Positions 28,017 to 35,158 of a stretch of 64,000 bases of DNA are shown piece by piece (position 1 is the first letter of the stretch; every line of letters begins with the position of its first letter). The translations under genes and the position numbers were made by a program. The DNA is from Prauserella marina (GTDB lineage: Bacteria > Actinomycetota > Actinomycetes > Mycobacteriales > Pseudonocardiaceae), in NCBI RefSeq assembly GCF_002240355.1, contig NZ_CP016353.1:6673001-6737000 (forward strand), given 5' to 3'. The notes under the pieces were generated by a model that saw only the letters and a list, made by a program, of their open reading frames with translations, made no database searches and was not told where the DNA came from.

Positions 28017-29273
28017 TCACGCGGCAGGCTGGGTTTCGGTGCGCATATGCCTCGCGTAGCTCGGATCGACCCTGAACAGCTTGCCGAGCCGCGACACGTA
28101 CTGCCGCCTTCCTGCTTCGCCGAGCCGCTCCTGCACCGCCGCGGCGCCGGGCACCTTGCGCAGGACGGTCTCCGTCGCGAAGTTCGCCGCGGCAGCCGCG
28201 ACGACGACCCCCTTTGCGAGCGGATCATCGGGCAGCCGGAGAAAGTCGGCGTTGGTCTTGCCGAGCACCAGCCTGCTGATGGAGGAGTGCAGCCGGACCG
28301 AAACGTGCGAGAGGACCTTGCCTGCCGCCCCCCGGCCCTTGCCGACCTCGGCGTGGGAGGTGACGAGCGCGGCGGCCAACCGCTTGGAGTCCTCGTCCGG
28401 GATGAACTCGGTGGTCGCGAGCAACCACAGCAGTCGCCACGAGTCCTCTTCCGTCACGGGCAGGATTTCCTCGGGAATGCCCATCAGCCAGCCCACGTAC
28501 CGCCACAGGTGCAGGATGTCGGCGCGCTCCCGCTCGTGGAATCTGACGCCGAGCAGCCGCATGCCCAGCACGTAGACCTGCGAGAACAGCAGGAGGGTGC
28601 CGACGGTTTGCACCTGGTTGACCGGCTGGTCCCACGCTTCGTAGTCCCAGTCGGCCCTGCGATTCATGGCGGCCCTGACGTGAGCGTGCACGAGCCGGAC
28701 TCGCAGCGCGGAGGCGTAGCCGTGTTCCCGCTGCCGAAGCGCGCCTGGCGTCGTGACGTCGATCCACCACATGGCCGTCTCGACGAGACGCCGTGAGGCC
28801 GTTCGCTCGATGGCTCCCGTTCCGACGAGCGACTTCGTGGCCCGCGACGCGAGGTAGCCACCCATCAGCGACATGTCGCCGAGCGGGAAAAGGCCGAGCA
28901 GCCCGGTGCGAATGATCGCCTTCGCGCCGCGTTCTATGCGGCGTTGATCGACCCAGTACGGTGTCGCCTCCACGGAGCGGAAGAACTCGGTGAGCTGCGG
29001 CGGGGCGTCGGGTAGCGCGTCGATGCCGTCCGTGAGTGCCCGCTCGAACAGAGCGCGCCCCTCGCCGGGTGGCGACGCTTCGATCATGGCGACCACATCG
29101 TCGGCGAGCGGATCGGCGACCCGGGCATACCGCCGAAGCGCGCGGACCTGCCCCTCGGACGCGCGAAGATCACCGGGGGCGAAGAGCCGCACCGCGAGCC
29201 GGAAGCCGCCCTGCCTCAGCAACTCCGGATCCGCCAGCAGTGCGTCTTCTTTCGTGTCCGTGACGTTCTTCAT
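28017..29273 (-). CDS. MpaB/Lcp-type oxygenase (DUF2236)
   Basis: 418 residues. Family marks: ERGAKAIIRTGLLGLFPLGDMSLMGGYLASRATKSLV, RRLVETAMWWIDVTTPGAL, RLVHAHVRAAM and ILHLWRYVGWLMGIPEEILPVTEED. This family includes latex-clearing protein and fungal MpaB, which bind b-type heme through histidine and cleave C=C bonds with O2; HAHVRA and ILHLWRYVGW carry candidate histidines. The substrate is unknown. ATG 29273 is chosen for its AGGTGAAGCG ribosome site over an upstream start. No signal peptide is visible. Confidence 0.85.
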   Translation of the reverse strand: MKNVTDTKEDALLADPELLRQGGFRLAVRLFAPGDLRASEGQVRALRRYARVADPLADDVVAMIEASPPGEGRALFERALTDGIDALPDAPPQLTEFFRSVEATPYWVDQRRIERGAKAIIRTGLLGLFPLGDMSLMGGYLASRATKSLVGTGAIERTASRRLVETAMWWIDVTTPGALRQREHGYASALRVRLVHAHVRAAMNRRADWDYEAWDQPVNQVQTVGTLLLFSQVYVLGMRLLGVRFHERERADILHLWRYVGWLMGIPEEILPVTEEDSWRLLWLLATTEFIPDEDSKRLAAALVTSHAEVGKGRGAAGKVLSHVSVRLHSSISRLVLGKTNADFLRLPDDPLAKGVVVAAAAANFATETVLRKVPGAAAVQERLGEAGRRQYVSRLGKLFRVDPSYARHMRTETQPAA

Positions 29274-29403
29274 CGCTTCACCTGCCCCGCACGACACCGA
29301 CAACAAGTGTTGTCACTTAGGGGCATCGGCGTCAAGGACGAGTGTCGACGGGGATGCCCACCTGTGAGCGAAATGCGGCACCGTGTATGCTTTCGGTGCC
29401 CTT

Positions 29404-29474
29404 GCGGATGTAGTTCAATGGTAGAACATCAGCTTCCCAAGCTGAATACGCGGGTTCGATTCCCGTCATCCGCT
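29404..29474 (+). tRNA. tRNA-Gly (anticodon CCC)
   Basis: Acceptor GCGGATG pairs with CATCCGC, with T as the discriminator base. The D arm (GTTCAATGGTAGAAC) and T arm (CGGGTTCGATTCCCG) are intact, and the anticodon loop TTCCCAA gives CCC, reading GGG glycine codons. 71 nt; CCA is not encoded. Confidence 0.97.
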
Positions 29475-29497
29475 CTCATGGAGTTTTAGCAGCTCAG

Positions 29498-29530
29498 AAG
29501 GCCCGCCTCCCGATCTTGGAGGCGGGCCTT
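29498..29530 (+). terminator. Terminator after tRNA-Gly
   Basis: Perfect 13-bp inverted repeat AAGGCCCGCCTCC with a 7-nt loop, 23 bases beyond the tRNA. Confidence 0.85.
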
Positions 29531-29602
29531 CCGCTTGTGTTGTTCACGCGCCCCTGGGGTGCAAGACGGAGGCTGACTTCTGCGTCCACAGTGGACTTAC
29601 GG

Positions 29603-30163
29603 TTAATCCTCTCGCCAGCCGGCGTGGTCGAGGATTTCGGCGATCACCGGCCACTTGGCTTCCGCGTAATAGTTGACGTCACGCCATTCTCGCTCTGCCA
29701 GCTCCCACTTGATCTCGGCATAGCGGTCCCGGTCGGCGTCGCTTGCCCTGAGTTGATCGCGGAAGGCAAGGTATCGGCGCAACTCCACATGCTCCGGTGG
29801 ATAACAGTGCAGGTTGACCGGCTCGTCGGGCTCGCCGATACGCAGGCACCGATGCTCGGGCTCCTTCACCCGCACGTCGTAACCAGCGGCTTCGAGGTCG
29901 GGCAGGTACGCCTGTTCGTCGTCAGGATCGTCGATACCGACCACGATGTCGATGATCGGCTTCGCCGCGAGCCCGGGAACCGACGTCGACCCGATGTGCT
30001 CGATCCGCCGGGCCCTTTCGCCGAGGATCGCCCGCAACTCGGCGGCGCGGCGCTCGTAACGAACGGGCCAGCTCGGGTCGTACTCGACGATGGTCACCTT
30101 CGCCGGACGGACCCCGTGCACCAGCTTCGCGTTGAGATCGTCGTCGCTCAGGGCCTCGGGCAT
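29603..30163 (-). CDS. GrpB/YqkA-family nucleotidyltransferase-like protein
   Basis: 186 residues. Pol-beta-type nucleotidyltransferase signature of the GrpB family: RRIEHIGSTSVPGLAAKPIIDIVVGIDD, with the GSTS loop and the D(I)(V)V metal-binding acidic pair, preceded by VEYDPSWPVRYERRAAELR. Members are thought to transfer nucleotides, sometimes linked to CoA metabolism or tRNA, but the substrate is undefined. The ATG at 30163 has AGGAAGG upstream. A frame extension of 146 codons runs through the repeat locus and is rejected. Confidence 0.9.
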   Translation of the reverse strand: MPEALSDDDLNAKLVHGVRPAKVTIVEYDPSWPVRYERRAAELRAILGERARRIEHIGSTSVPGLAAKPIIDIVVGIDDPDDEQAYLPDLEAAGYDVRVKEPEHRCLRIGEPDEPVNLHCYPPEHVELRRYLAFRDQLRASDADRDRYAEIKWELAEREWRDVNYYAEAKWPVIAEILDHAGWRED

Positions 30164-30247
30164 TGTGGTTGCCTTCCTGTGAAGCGGGGCAGCCATCGTA
30201 TTGGCGGCGCCCGGCGGCAGCCAGCCGATTTCGGCGGGCGCGGCCGA

Positions 30248-30310
30248 GTGCGGATCTCGCGGTCCTGAGTGCGGATGTCGACGGCCTGAACGCAGAACTC
30301 GCGTCTCAGG
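30248..30310. repeat. Three-unit 21-bp repeat array (locus 2 of 3)
   Basis: Three 21-bp units at 30248, 30269 and 30290, beginning GTGCGGATCTCGCGGTCC and matching the right arms of the arrays near 7.8 kb and 48.5 kb. There is only one orientation here. The stop codon of the ComB gene lies inside the third unit. Function unknown. Confidence 0.8.
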
Positions 30311-31082
30311 GCGGGGCGGTTCGGAAAACAGCATCATGCAGGACCGGCACCACGTCGGACTGGTCAACCTCACCGGCGACCTCGACATCGCCCGCAAACC
30401 CGGAAGCCACGAGGTCGCGCCCACTCGCACAATCATGGAGCCGCCCCGGCAATTCCGGCGCCACATCCCGGTACGCGGCCACGGCCCCCCTCGCTTCCGG
30501 CGACAACACCTCCGGCGTCGACCTTTCCATCGAGGCCGCCAGTGCCTCGATGAACGCCCCCGCGCCCCACAGATCCTCGATCGCCGGTCTAAGCGCCCCA
30601 TCTGCCCACTGCTCGCCCGCCGCGATCACCGTGACCGGAGAGCCAAGGCCCATGGTCGCCAACCGGCCGACCGTCCACGCCGCTGCCGCCTTCGCGTTTC
30701 GTAGCGACACACCGATGACCTGACTACCGGTTCGCGCGACCGCCCGCGCGATTGTGGCTCCGTTGGGCGAAGGCAACACCAGCCGGGAAAGCCCATCGGC
30801 GGAACGCACGGTCTCCGGCGAGAGACTCACCTCGCCAAAACCCGCGCGCGAGCGCCCGACGGCGAGTACCGCATCGTTGGAGCGCGCGAACTCAGCGGCC
30901 GTGGAATCCCGCCAGGGATACGGGAAAACGGCAACGCCCCTGTCCGCGGCAACCGTCAACGTCGTCGTGAACGACAGGACGTCGACGACAGCTGTTATCG
31001 CCGCATCGCGGGTGATCTCGCGCGCTCCCGCGAGCCCCCACTCACAACGCACCTGGTATTCATGCTGCGAAAACGGGCTCAT
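30306..31082 (-). CDS. comB: 2-phosphosulfolactate phosphatase-like protein (ComB)
   Basis: 258 residues, the ComB family size. Motifs: AAITAVVDVLSFTTTLTVAADRG near the start, VLPSPNGATIARAVARTG in the middle and VIAAGEQWADGALRPAIEDLWGAGAFIEAL, the metal- and phosphate-binding strands of the family. In archaea it dephosphorylates phosphosulfolactate for coenzyme M synthesis; bacterial homologues are common and their substrate is not established. It follows ridA by 19 bases. The stop codon falls in a 21-bp repeat unit, so the last residues (FRTAPP) may be altered by the repeat insertion. Confidence 0.85.
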   Translation of the reverse strand: MSPFSQHEYQVRCEWGLAGAREITRDAAITAVVDVLSFTTTLTVAADRGVAVFPYPWRDSTAAEFARSNDAVLAVGRSRAGFGEVSLSPETVRSADGLSRLVLPSPNGATIARAVARTGSQVIGVSLRNAKAAAAWTVGRLATMGLGSPVTVIAAGEQWADGALRPAIEDLWGAGAFIEALAASMERSTPEVLSPEARGAVAAYRDVAPELPGRLHDCASGRDLVASGFAGDVEVAGEVDQSDVVPVLHDAVFRTAPP

Positions 31083-31101
31083 CGCTGCCCGGCGGTGTCG
31101 A

Positions 31102-31515
31102 TCACGGCACAGGCAGGCAGGCTACGGCTTCGACTTCGACCAGCTGATCGTCGTAGCCGAGTACGGCCACCCCCAGCAAGGTGCTCGGCGCATCGTGGTC
31201 ACCGAAGGCTTCCCTCACGACCTCCCACGCCGCCACGAGATCCGCCTGCTCTTTCGAGGCGACATAGACAGTGGACTTGACGACATCGCCCAACGTAGCT
31301 CCGGCTTCGCCGAGCGCGGTCTCCAGATTGCGCATCACCTGCCGCGCCTGTCCCGCGTAGTCGCCGACCGCGACGGTGTTCCCCTTTTCGTCGAGCGGGC
31401 ACGCACCTGCCGTGTAGATGAGGGTGCGATCGGAGACACCGACCTTCGCGGCATAGGCGTACTCGGCAACATCGGAAAGGGCTGTGCTGCGGACAAGGCG
31501 AACGGCATTCGACAC
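31102..31515 (-). CDS. RidA/YjgF-family imine deaminase
   Basis: 137 residues, the RidA size. LIYTAGACPLDEKGNTV, QARQVMRNLETALGEAGATLGDVVKSTVYV and VEVEAVACLP are the trimer-forming and active-site strands. RidA hydrolyses reactive 2-aminoacrylate-type enamines; the usual catalytic arginine position is not certain here. GTG start. Likely first gene of a ridA-comB unit, divergent from a phosphatase gene. Confidence 0.9.
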   Translation of the reverse strand: MSNAVRLVRSTALSDVAEYAYAAKVGVSDRTLIYTAGACPLDEKGNTVAVGDYAGQARQVMRNLETALGEAGATLGDVVKSTVYVASKEQADLVAAWEVVREAFGDHDAPSTLLGVAVLGYDDQLVEVEAVACLPVP

Positions 31516-31606
31516 GGGCAGAGCTTTCTGGTCGGCAACGAGGGTTTATCGCCATCCAACGTCCCAGGGACCGCGCCCGCAATCGAATTAGGCGGATACT
31601 GCTCTC

Positions 31607-32071
31607 ATGGGCAAGGATGGATTCACCGGCGCGACAGAGCTTCCCGACGGCACCCTCGTCAGGGGAAGAGGGCTCGGCCTGCCAAAACCAGAAGGGCTCG
31701 ACCCCGACTTCGGTCTCTACCTCGGCGGGCCGGTGCTGAGGCGCAGGCACGATGCGTCGCTCGGCTGGGAGCACGAGTGGATCAACTGGCCGGACGGGCT
31801 GCTGCCGACCAACCGGCAACTTGCCGCCGACCGCATCGTCGCCTTGTTCGAGCGCGCCCGCACGGGCCAAGACGTCGAGATCGCCTGCCACGGCGGCGTC
31901 GGCAGGACGGGAACCACGATGGCCTGCCTCGCGACGCTGTCCGGACTCAGCGCGGAGGAGGCATTCACCTGGACGCGGCAGAACTACCAGCGACGAGCCG
32001 TTGAGACGCCGTGGCAACGGAAGTGGATCGGCTGGTTCGCGGCCAACCGCACTCTCAAGGGTTCTTCCTGA
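31607..32071 (+). CDS. Dual-specificity/tyrosine phosphatase-like protein
   Basis: 154 residues. The P-loop EIACHGGVGRTGTTMAC has the Cys-X5-Arg signature of cysteine phosphatases, and WINWPDGLLP upstream may supply the general-acid loop. The first 40 residues lead into a YLGGPVLRRRH strand. It is soluble and short, like bacterial protein-tyrosine phosphatases acting on kinase-signalling or polysaccharide regulators. It overlaps the convergent MmcQ-type gene by 17 bases. Confidence 0.85.
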   Translation: MGKDGFTGATELPDGTLVRGRGLGLPKPEGLDPDFGLYLGGPVLRRRHDASLGWEHEWINWPDGLLPTNRQLAADRIVALFERARTGQDVEIACHGGVGRTGTTMACLATLSGLSAEEAFTWTRQNYQRRAVETPWQRKWIGWFAANRTLKGSS

Positions 32072-32396
32072 GCCTCGCGGGCGCTTTCAACAGCCAGGCT
32101 TCGTGGACAAGCTCGGCAAGCTCCGCTTCATCGGCGCGATCCAGGTCGACGAGGATCGCGCCGTACCCGTCGTAGTGTGGCGTCGTGTAATACGCGGGAT
32201 CGCCGGAGGCAAGCAACGCCTGCTTCTCGTCGAGCCCGCACATCAGCACGAGCCCACCGTCGGACTCGCTTCTGAGCCTCGCGAAGCCCTTGCCCGCGAC
32301 CTTGAGCGCCGGGGTGCGGTACCAGGTCGATTCCTCGGTCTCCGGCAACTTCGTGCCGATGCGAACTACGTCTTCCCACGTTGGCATACCGGCCAT
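32055..32396 (-). CDS. MmcQ/YjbR-family protein
   Basis: 113 residues from the ATG at 32396 (a second ATG at 32387 is also possible; an upstream extension is less likely). Pattern: EDVVRIGTKLPETEESTWYRTPALKVAGKGFARL and ALLASGDPAYYTTPHYDGYGAILVDL, typical of the MmcQ/YjbR fold, which has a double-wing DNA-binding-like shape but no proven role. Cytosolic. Confidence 0.85.
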   Translation of the reverse strand: MAGMPTWEDVVRIGTKLPETEESTWYRTPALKVAGKGFARLRSESDGGLVLMCGLDEKQALLASGDPAYYTTPHYDGYGAILVDLDRADEAELAELVHEAWLLKAPARLRKNP

Positions 32397-32529
32397 CTTC
32401 ACCGGTGGTCCGCCGGGTGTCTTGGTGAAACAGGAGCCGTCCGGCCATCGGCCATTCGGCCGATACATGATCGGTTACCGGCTCATCGGTCGAAGAGGAG
32501 CGGACCCCTCCGGCCATAACGTCCTTTTC

Positions 32530-33282
32530 ATGACCACAGCACAGGAAACGGCGCTGAAGTACGGACTCCTCGGCTTCATCGTCGTGTGGGGGATCGTGCT
32601 CGTTCCGCAGGTGATCACGCATCTCGCCAAGTACGGCAGGATCGACCGGAGGAAGCTTGTCGTCACCGCGACCGTGATCCTCTACGCGTGCCTCGGCCTC
32701 GCCGTGGTCTTCCTCCCTCTGCCGACCGGCGGAAGTTCCGGTCTTTCCCAGACCGTGCAGCTCGTGCCGTTCCAGTGGATCGACGACGTGAAAAGGGAGG
32801 CAGTGACCTCGGGAATCCCCGGTGGGCTCTCGACGCTGGCCTTCCAGCAGATGGCGATGAACGTGTTGCTGTTCGTCCCGCTCGGCATCTTCGCGAACAC
32901 GCTGTGGCGAAAGGGGGCGACGAAAACCCTGCTGATCGGATTCGGGGTCTCGTTCGCCATCGAGGTCACGCAGGTCACCGCGAACTTCGGCACCGCACCG
33001 TTCGTCTACCGGATCTTCGATGTCGACGATCTGCTGAACAACACCGCGGGAGCCGTGCTCGGCTGGGTGGTCGCGGCACTGGCCTCGGCACTGCGCTCCA
33101 CCGCGAACACCGGGGCTGGGCACACCGTCAATTCGAGGAATGCTGTTCCAGCGGCGTCCGCGACCGTGCCGGTGCCAGTGAGTCGACCTCACCGAGTTCC
33201 GCAAGCCGTGCCCTTCGACGCACGGCATGACGCCGCGCGGCTCGCCGGTCTTCGTACGCAACCGTTGCCGCGGCGGCCATGA
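32530..33282 (+). CDS. VanZ-family membrane protein
   Basis: 250 residues with about five membrane helices. VanZ hallmarks: NVLLFVPLGIFANTLWR and FAIEVTQVT...RIFDVDDLLNNTAGAVLGW. VanZ-type proteins give low teicoplanin resistance in enterococci, and actinobacterial members have unknown roles. ATG 32530 is chosen as the first Met before the hydrophobic core; the frame is open further upstream but that part overlaps the MmcQ-type gene. The last 50 residues (Pro/Arg-rich) extend beyond the family and overlap a convergent small gene. Confidence 0.88.
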   Translation: MTTAQETALKYGLLGFIVVWGIVLVPQVITHLAKYGRIDRRKLVVTATVILYACLGLAVVFLPLPTGGSSGLSQTVQLVPFQWIDDVKREAVTSGIPGGLSTLAFQQMAMNVLLFVPLGIFANTLWRKGATKTLLIGFGVSFAIEVTQVTANFGTAPFVYRIFDVDDLLNNTAGAVLGWVVAALASALRSTANTGAGHTVNSRNAVPAASATVPVPVSRPHRVPQAVPFDARHDAARLAGLRTQPLPRRP

Positions 33283-33322
33283 TTATCAGCACCGCGAGGC
33301 CGATGACCCAAGCCAGTTGCAC
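33128..33322 (-). CDS. Small single-pass membrane protein
   Basis: 64 residues, GTG start with a strong AAGGGGGATGAC ribosome site. One membrane helix (LAWVIGLAVLIIMAAAATVAY) is followed by a highly basic region (EDRRAARRHAVRRRARLAEL) and a hydrophilic tail. No family is recognised; it resembles small actinobacterial envelope proteins with an N-out helix. It overlaps the C-terminal extension of the VanZ gene by 155 bases on the opposite strand; the good ribosome site and membrane pattern support it as a real gene. Confidence 0.55.
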   Translation of the reverse strand: MQLAWVIGLAVLIIMAAAATVAYEDRRAARRHAVRRRARLAELGEVDSLAPARSRTPLEQHSSN

Positions 33323-33418
33323 GTCATCCCCCTTGATGCCGTCGTGTGTGGCAGATCACACAGCGTACGCAATTTGGTACGACTTGGCCACCCCCTGCCA
33401 CCACGCACACTGCTGTTC

Positions 33419-33982
33419 ATGCCCGATCGGCCCGACAAACCCAGCCCACCCAGCTCTGATCAGCTCGCGGCAGCACACGACAGGACGATTCCCGACGTCA
33501 TCGGCCCCGACCTGAGGGTGTTGTTCGCCGGGATCAATCCCGGCCTCTACTCCGCGGCGACGGGCCATCACTTCGCGAGACCCGGCAACCGGTTCTGGCC
33601 GACGCTGCACCGCGGCGGCTTCACGCCGCGACAGTTCAGACCGGACGAACAGCACGAACTACTCGACCTCGGGATCGGCATCACGAACTTCGTCGCGAGA
33701 GCGACAGCCAAGGCGAACGAGCTGACCTCCGACGAACTACACGCGGGTGGGCGGAATCTCATTCACACCGTCGAGCGCTACCGGCCGGGGTGGCTCGCGG
33801 TGCTCGGGGTCACCGCCTACCGCGCCGCGCTCGGCCCGAAAGACGCCAAGGTCGGCGAGCAGAAGTCCCAGTTCAGCAGCACGAAGGTGTGGTTGTTGCC
33901 CAATCCGAGCGGGCTCAACGCCCACTGGACACCGGCAGCGCTCGCCGAAGAGTTCGGCAGACTAAAGGCCGTCTCCGGATAA
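33419..33982 (+). CDS. mug: Mug-type G/U mismatch-specific DNA glycosylase
   Basis: 187 residues. Uracil-glycosylase fold: LRVLFAGINPGLYSAATGHHFARPGNRFWPTL contains the GINPG active-site loop and the HHFARPGNRFW segment, and VWLLPNPSGLNAHW the second conserved loop of Mug/TDG enzymes. It removes uracil or ethenocytosine opposite G. The ATG at 33419 follows a poor ribosome site; a longer frame upstream runs into the small membrane gene and is rejected. Confidence 0.93.
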   Translation: MPDRPDKPSPPSSDQLAAAHDRTIPDVIGPDLRVLFAGINPGLYSAATGHHFARPGNRFWPTLHRGGFTPRQFRPDEQHELLDLGIGITNFVARATAKANELTSDELHAGGRNLIHTVERYRPGWLAVLGVTAYRAALGPKDAKVGEQKSQFSSTKVWLLPNPSGLNAHWTPAALAEEFGRLKAVSG

Positions 33983-34198
33983 CGCACTACGCGTTCCCTA
34001 TCGCAGCAGCTCAGCTATGCCTCGACCCCCCGCACGGGGGAGACTCCGTCATGGATTGAATGAATGGTCGTCCAAAGCGTCACGAGGCGGAGCTACCCGA
34101 GTCCCAGCAGTGGAGGTACCGAAAGGGGCCTCGCGGGGGCCGTGCGAACGGCAAGCGAGCGCATCCTCAACCAGGATGTGTGGGGAGACGGAGAACGA
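33983..34198. other. 216-base gap between mug and the LuxR-type gene
   Basis: It contains a short CCCCC-N4-GGGGG hairpin at about 34026-34039, a likely terminator for the glycosylase gene. I see no convincing small gene, riboswitch or operator in the rest. Confidence 0.4.
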
Positions 34199-34990
34199 AT
34201 GACGCACAGCATGGACAAGGGCCGGACAACGCTCGGCCTCGGCGCTGCGGGGACTCGCGCGCTGACCGTCGCGGCACTTGATCCAGTACCGATCTTCCGC
34301 GAAGGACTGAACGCGCTGGTCAACCGTACTCCCGGGTTGCGGTGGGTCGGCTACGCGGCAAACCATCACGGTTCACTGCAACTCTGCGAACAGCTTCGGC
34401 CGAACATCGTCATCGTCGACTCCGGCTTCGATCCCCACTGCCACCTCGTCAGACTGCTCAGCGACGGCGACCCGACGCTCGTCATCGTGGTCATGGTCAG
34501 GGAGGCGCAGCGGACCCCGCAGTTTCTGGCGACCGCGGTCGCCGCGGGCGCCCACGGCATAGTGCCGAGGTCGGCCGAACCACGCAGGCTGGCGGAAGCG
34601 ATCCGGAGGGCACACGTCGACCGCCGCTACACCGACCCCTCGCTCACGCCACTCACCGCGAGGCCGAAACGGCAGACGACAATGAACGGGCAGGTCATGA
34701 ACTCGCCCTACCGGCCGCAAATGCCGCTGTCACGCCGCGAGTACCAGGTGCTGCAACTCGTGGCCGAGGGGCTGGAGAACTCGGCCATCGCGAAAATTCT
34801 GTTCCTCTCCGTCGAAACCGTGCGCACGCACGTCAAGAGCATCCTCCGCAAGCTCTCCGCGAAAGACCGCACACACGCGGTGACCACCGCGTTCCGCTCC
34901 GGCATCCTGATCGCGAGGCCGGACGACTCCGCGAGCGCGCCGAGAAATCCGCAGACGCCGCCGTCGGCTAGCCCGAACGCACCCGCCTGA
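34199..34990 (+). CDS. LuxR-family response-regulator-like protein with atypical receiver
   Basis: 263 residues. The receiver-like domain is at about 18-140: LTVAALDPVPIFREGLNALVN, then PNIVIVDSGFD holding the putative phospho-Asp. The acidic pair of true receivers (usually DDH) is reduced to one Asp in ALDPVP, and the switch Thr/Ser is replaced by Val (VIVVMVRE). The LuxR DNA-binding domain at about 175-240 is complete: SRREYQVLQLVAEGLENSAIAKILFLSVETVRTHVKSILRKL. It is probably an orphan regulator. ATG 34199 with GGAGAACGA upstream; an N-terminal extension of 45 codons is possible but lacks homology. Soluble, no partner kinase nearby. Confidence 0.82.
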   Translation: MTHSMDKGRTTLGLGAAGTRALTVAALDPVPIFREGLNALVNRTPGLRWVGYAANHHGSLQLCEQLRPNIVIVDSGFDPHCHLVRLLSDGDPTLVIVVMVREAQRTPQFLATAVAAGAHGIVPRSAEPRRLAEAIRRAHVDRRYTDPSLTPLTARPKRQTTMNGQVMNSPYRPQMPLSRREYQVLQLVAEGLENSAIAKILFLSVETVRTHVKSILRKLSAKDRTHAVTTAFRSGILIARPDDSASAPRNPQTPPSASPNAPA

Positions 34991-35056
34991 GGCGCGCACC
35001 GGTCACATCACCGGTGGATCCGTTCGTCACAAACGGAGTGTTCGCCTTGCCGTCAG

Positions 35057-35095
35057 TTACCCACAGGTAATATTCTGGAAGTTACCGGCCAGTAG
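35057..35095. promoter_or_regulatory. Two TTACY-N4-RGTAA sites in the fadE5 promoter
   Basis: TTACC-CACA-GGTAA at 35057-35070 is perfectly palindromic. TTACCGGCCAGTAG at 35082-35095 is imperfect. Centre-to-centre spacing is 25 bp. Both match the site before etfD. TTGCCG (35047) and TATTCT (35071), 18 bases apart, could be the -35 and -10, so binding would block RNA polymerase. Confidence 0.6.
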
Positions 35096-35158
35096 GGCAG
35101 CGATGTCCCGCACGGAGTGCCCAGCCGGAATCCCGAACTACCCGTACGGAGCGACGAC

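Noticed and set aside
29307-29489. 60-codon frame over the tRNA
   Set aside because: Contains the tRNA-Gly sequence; clearly not coding.
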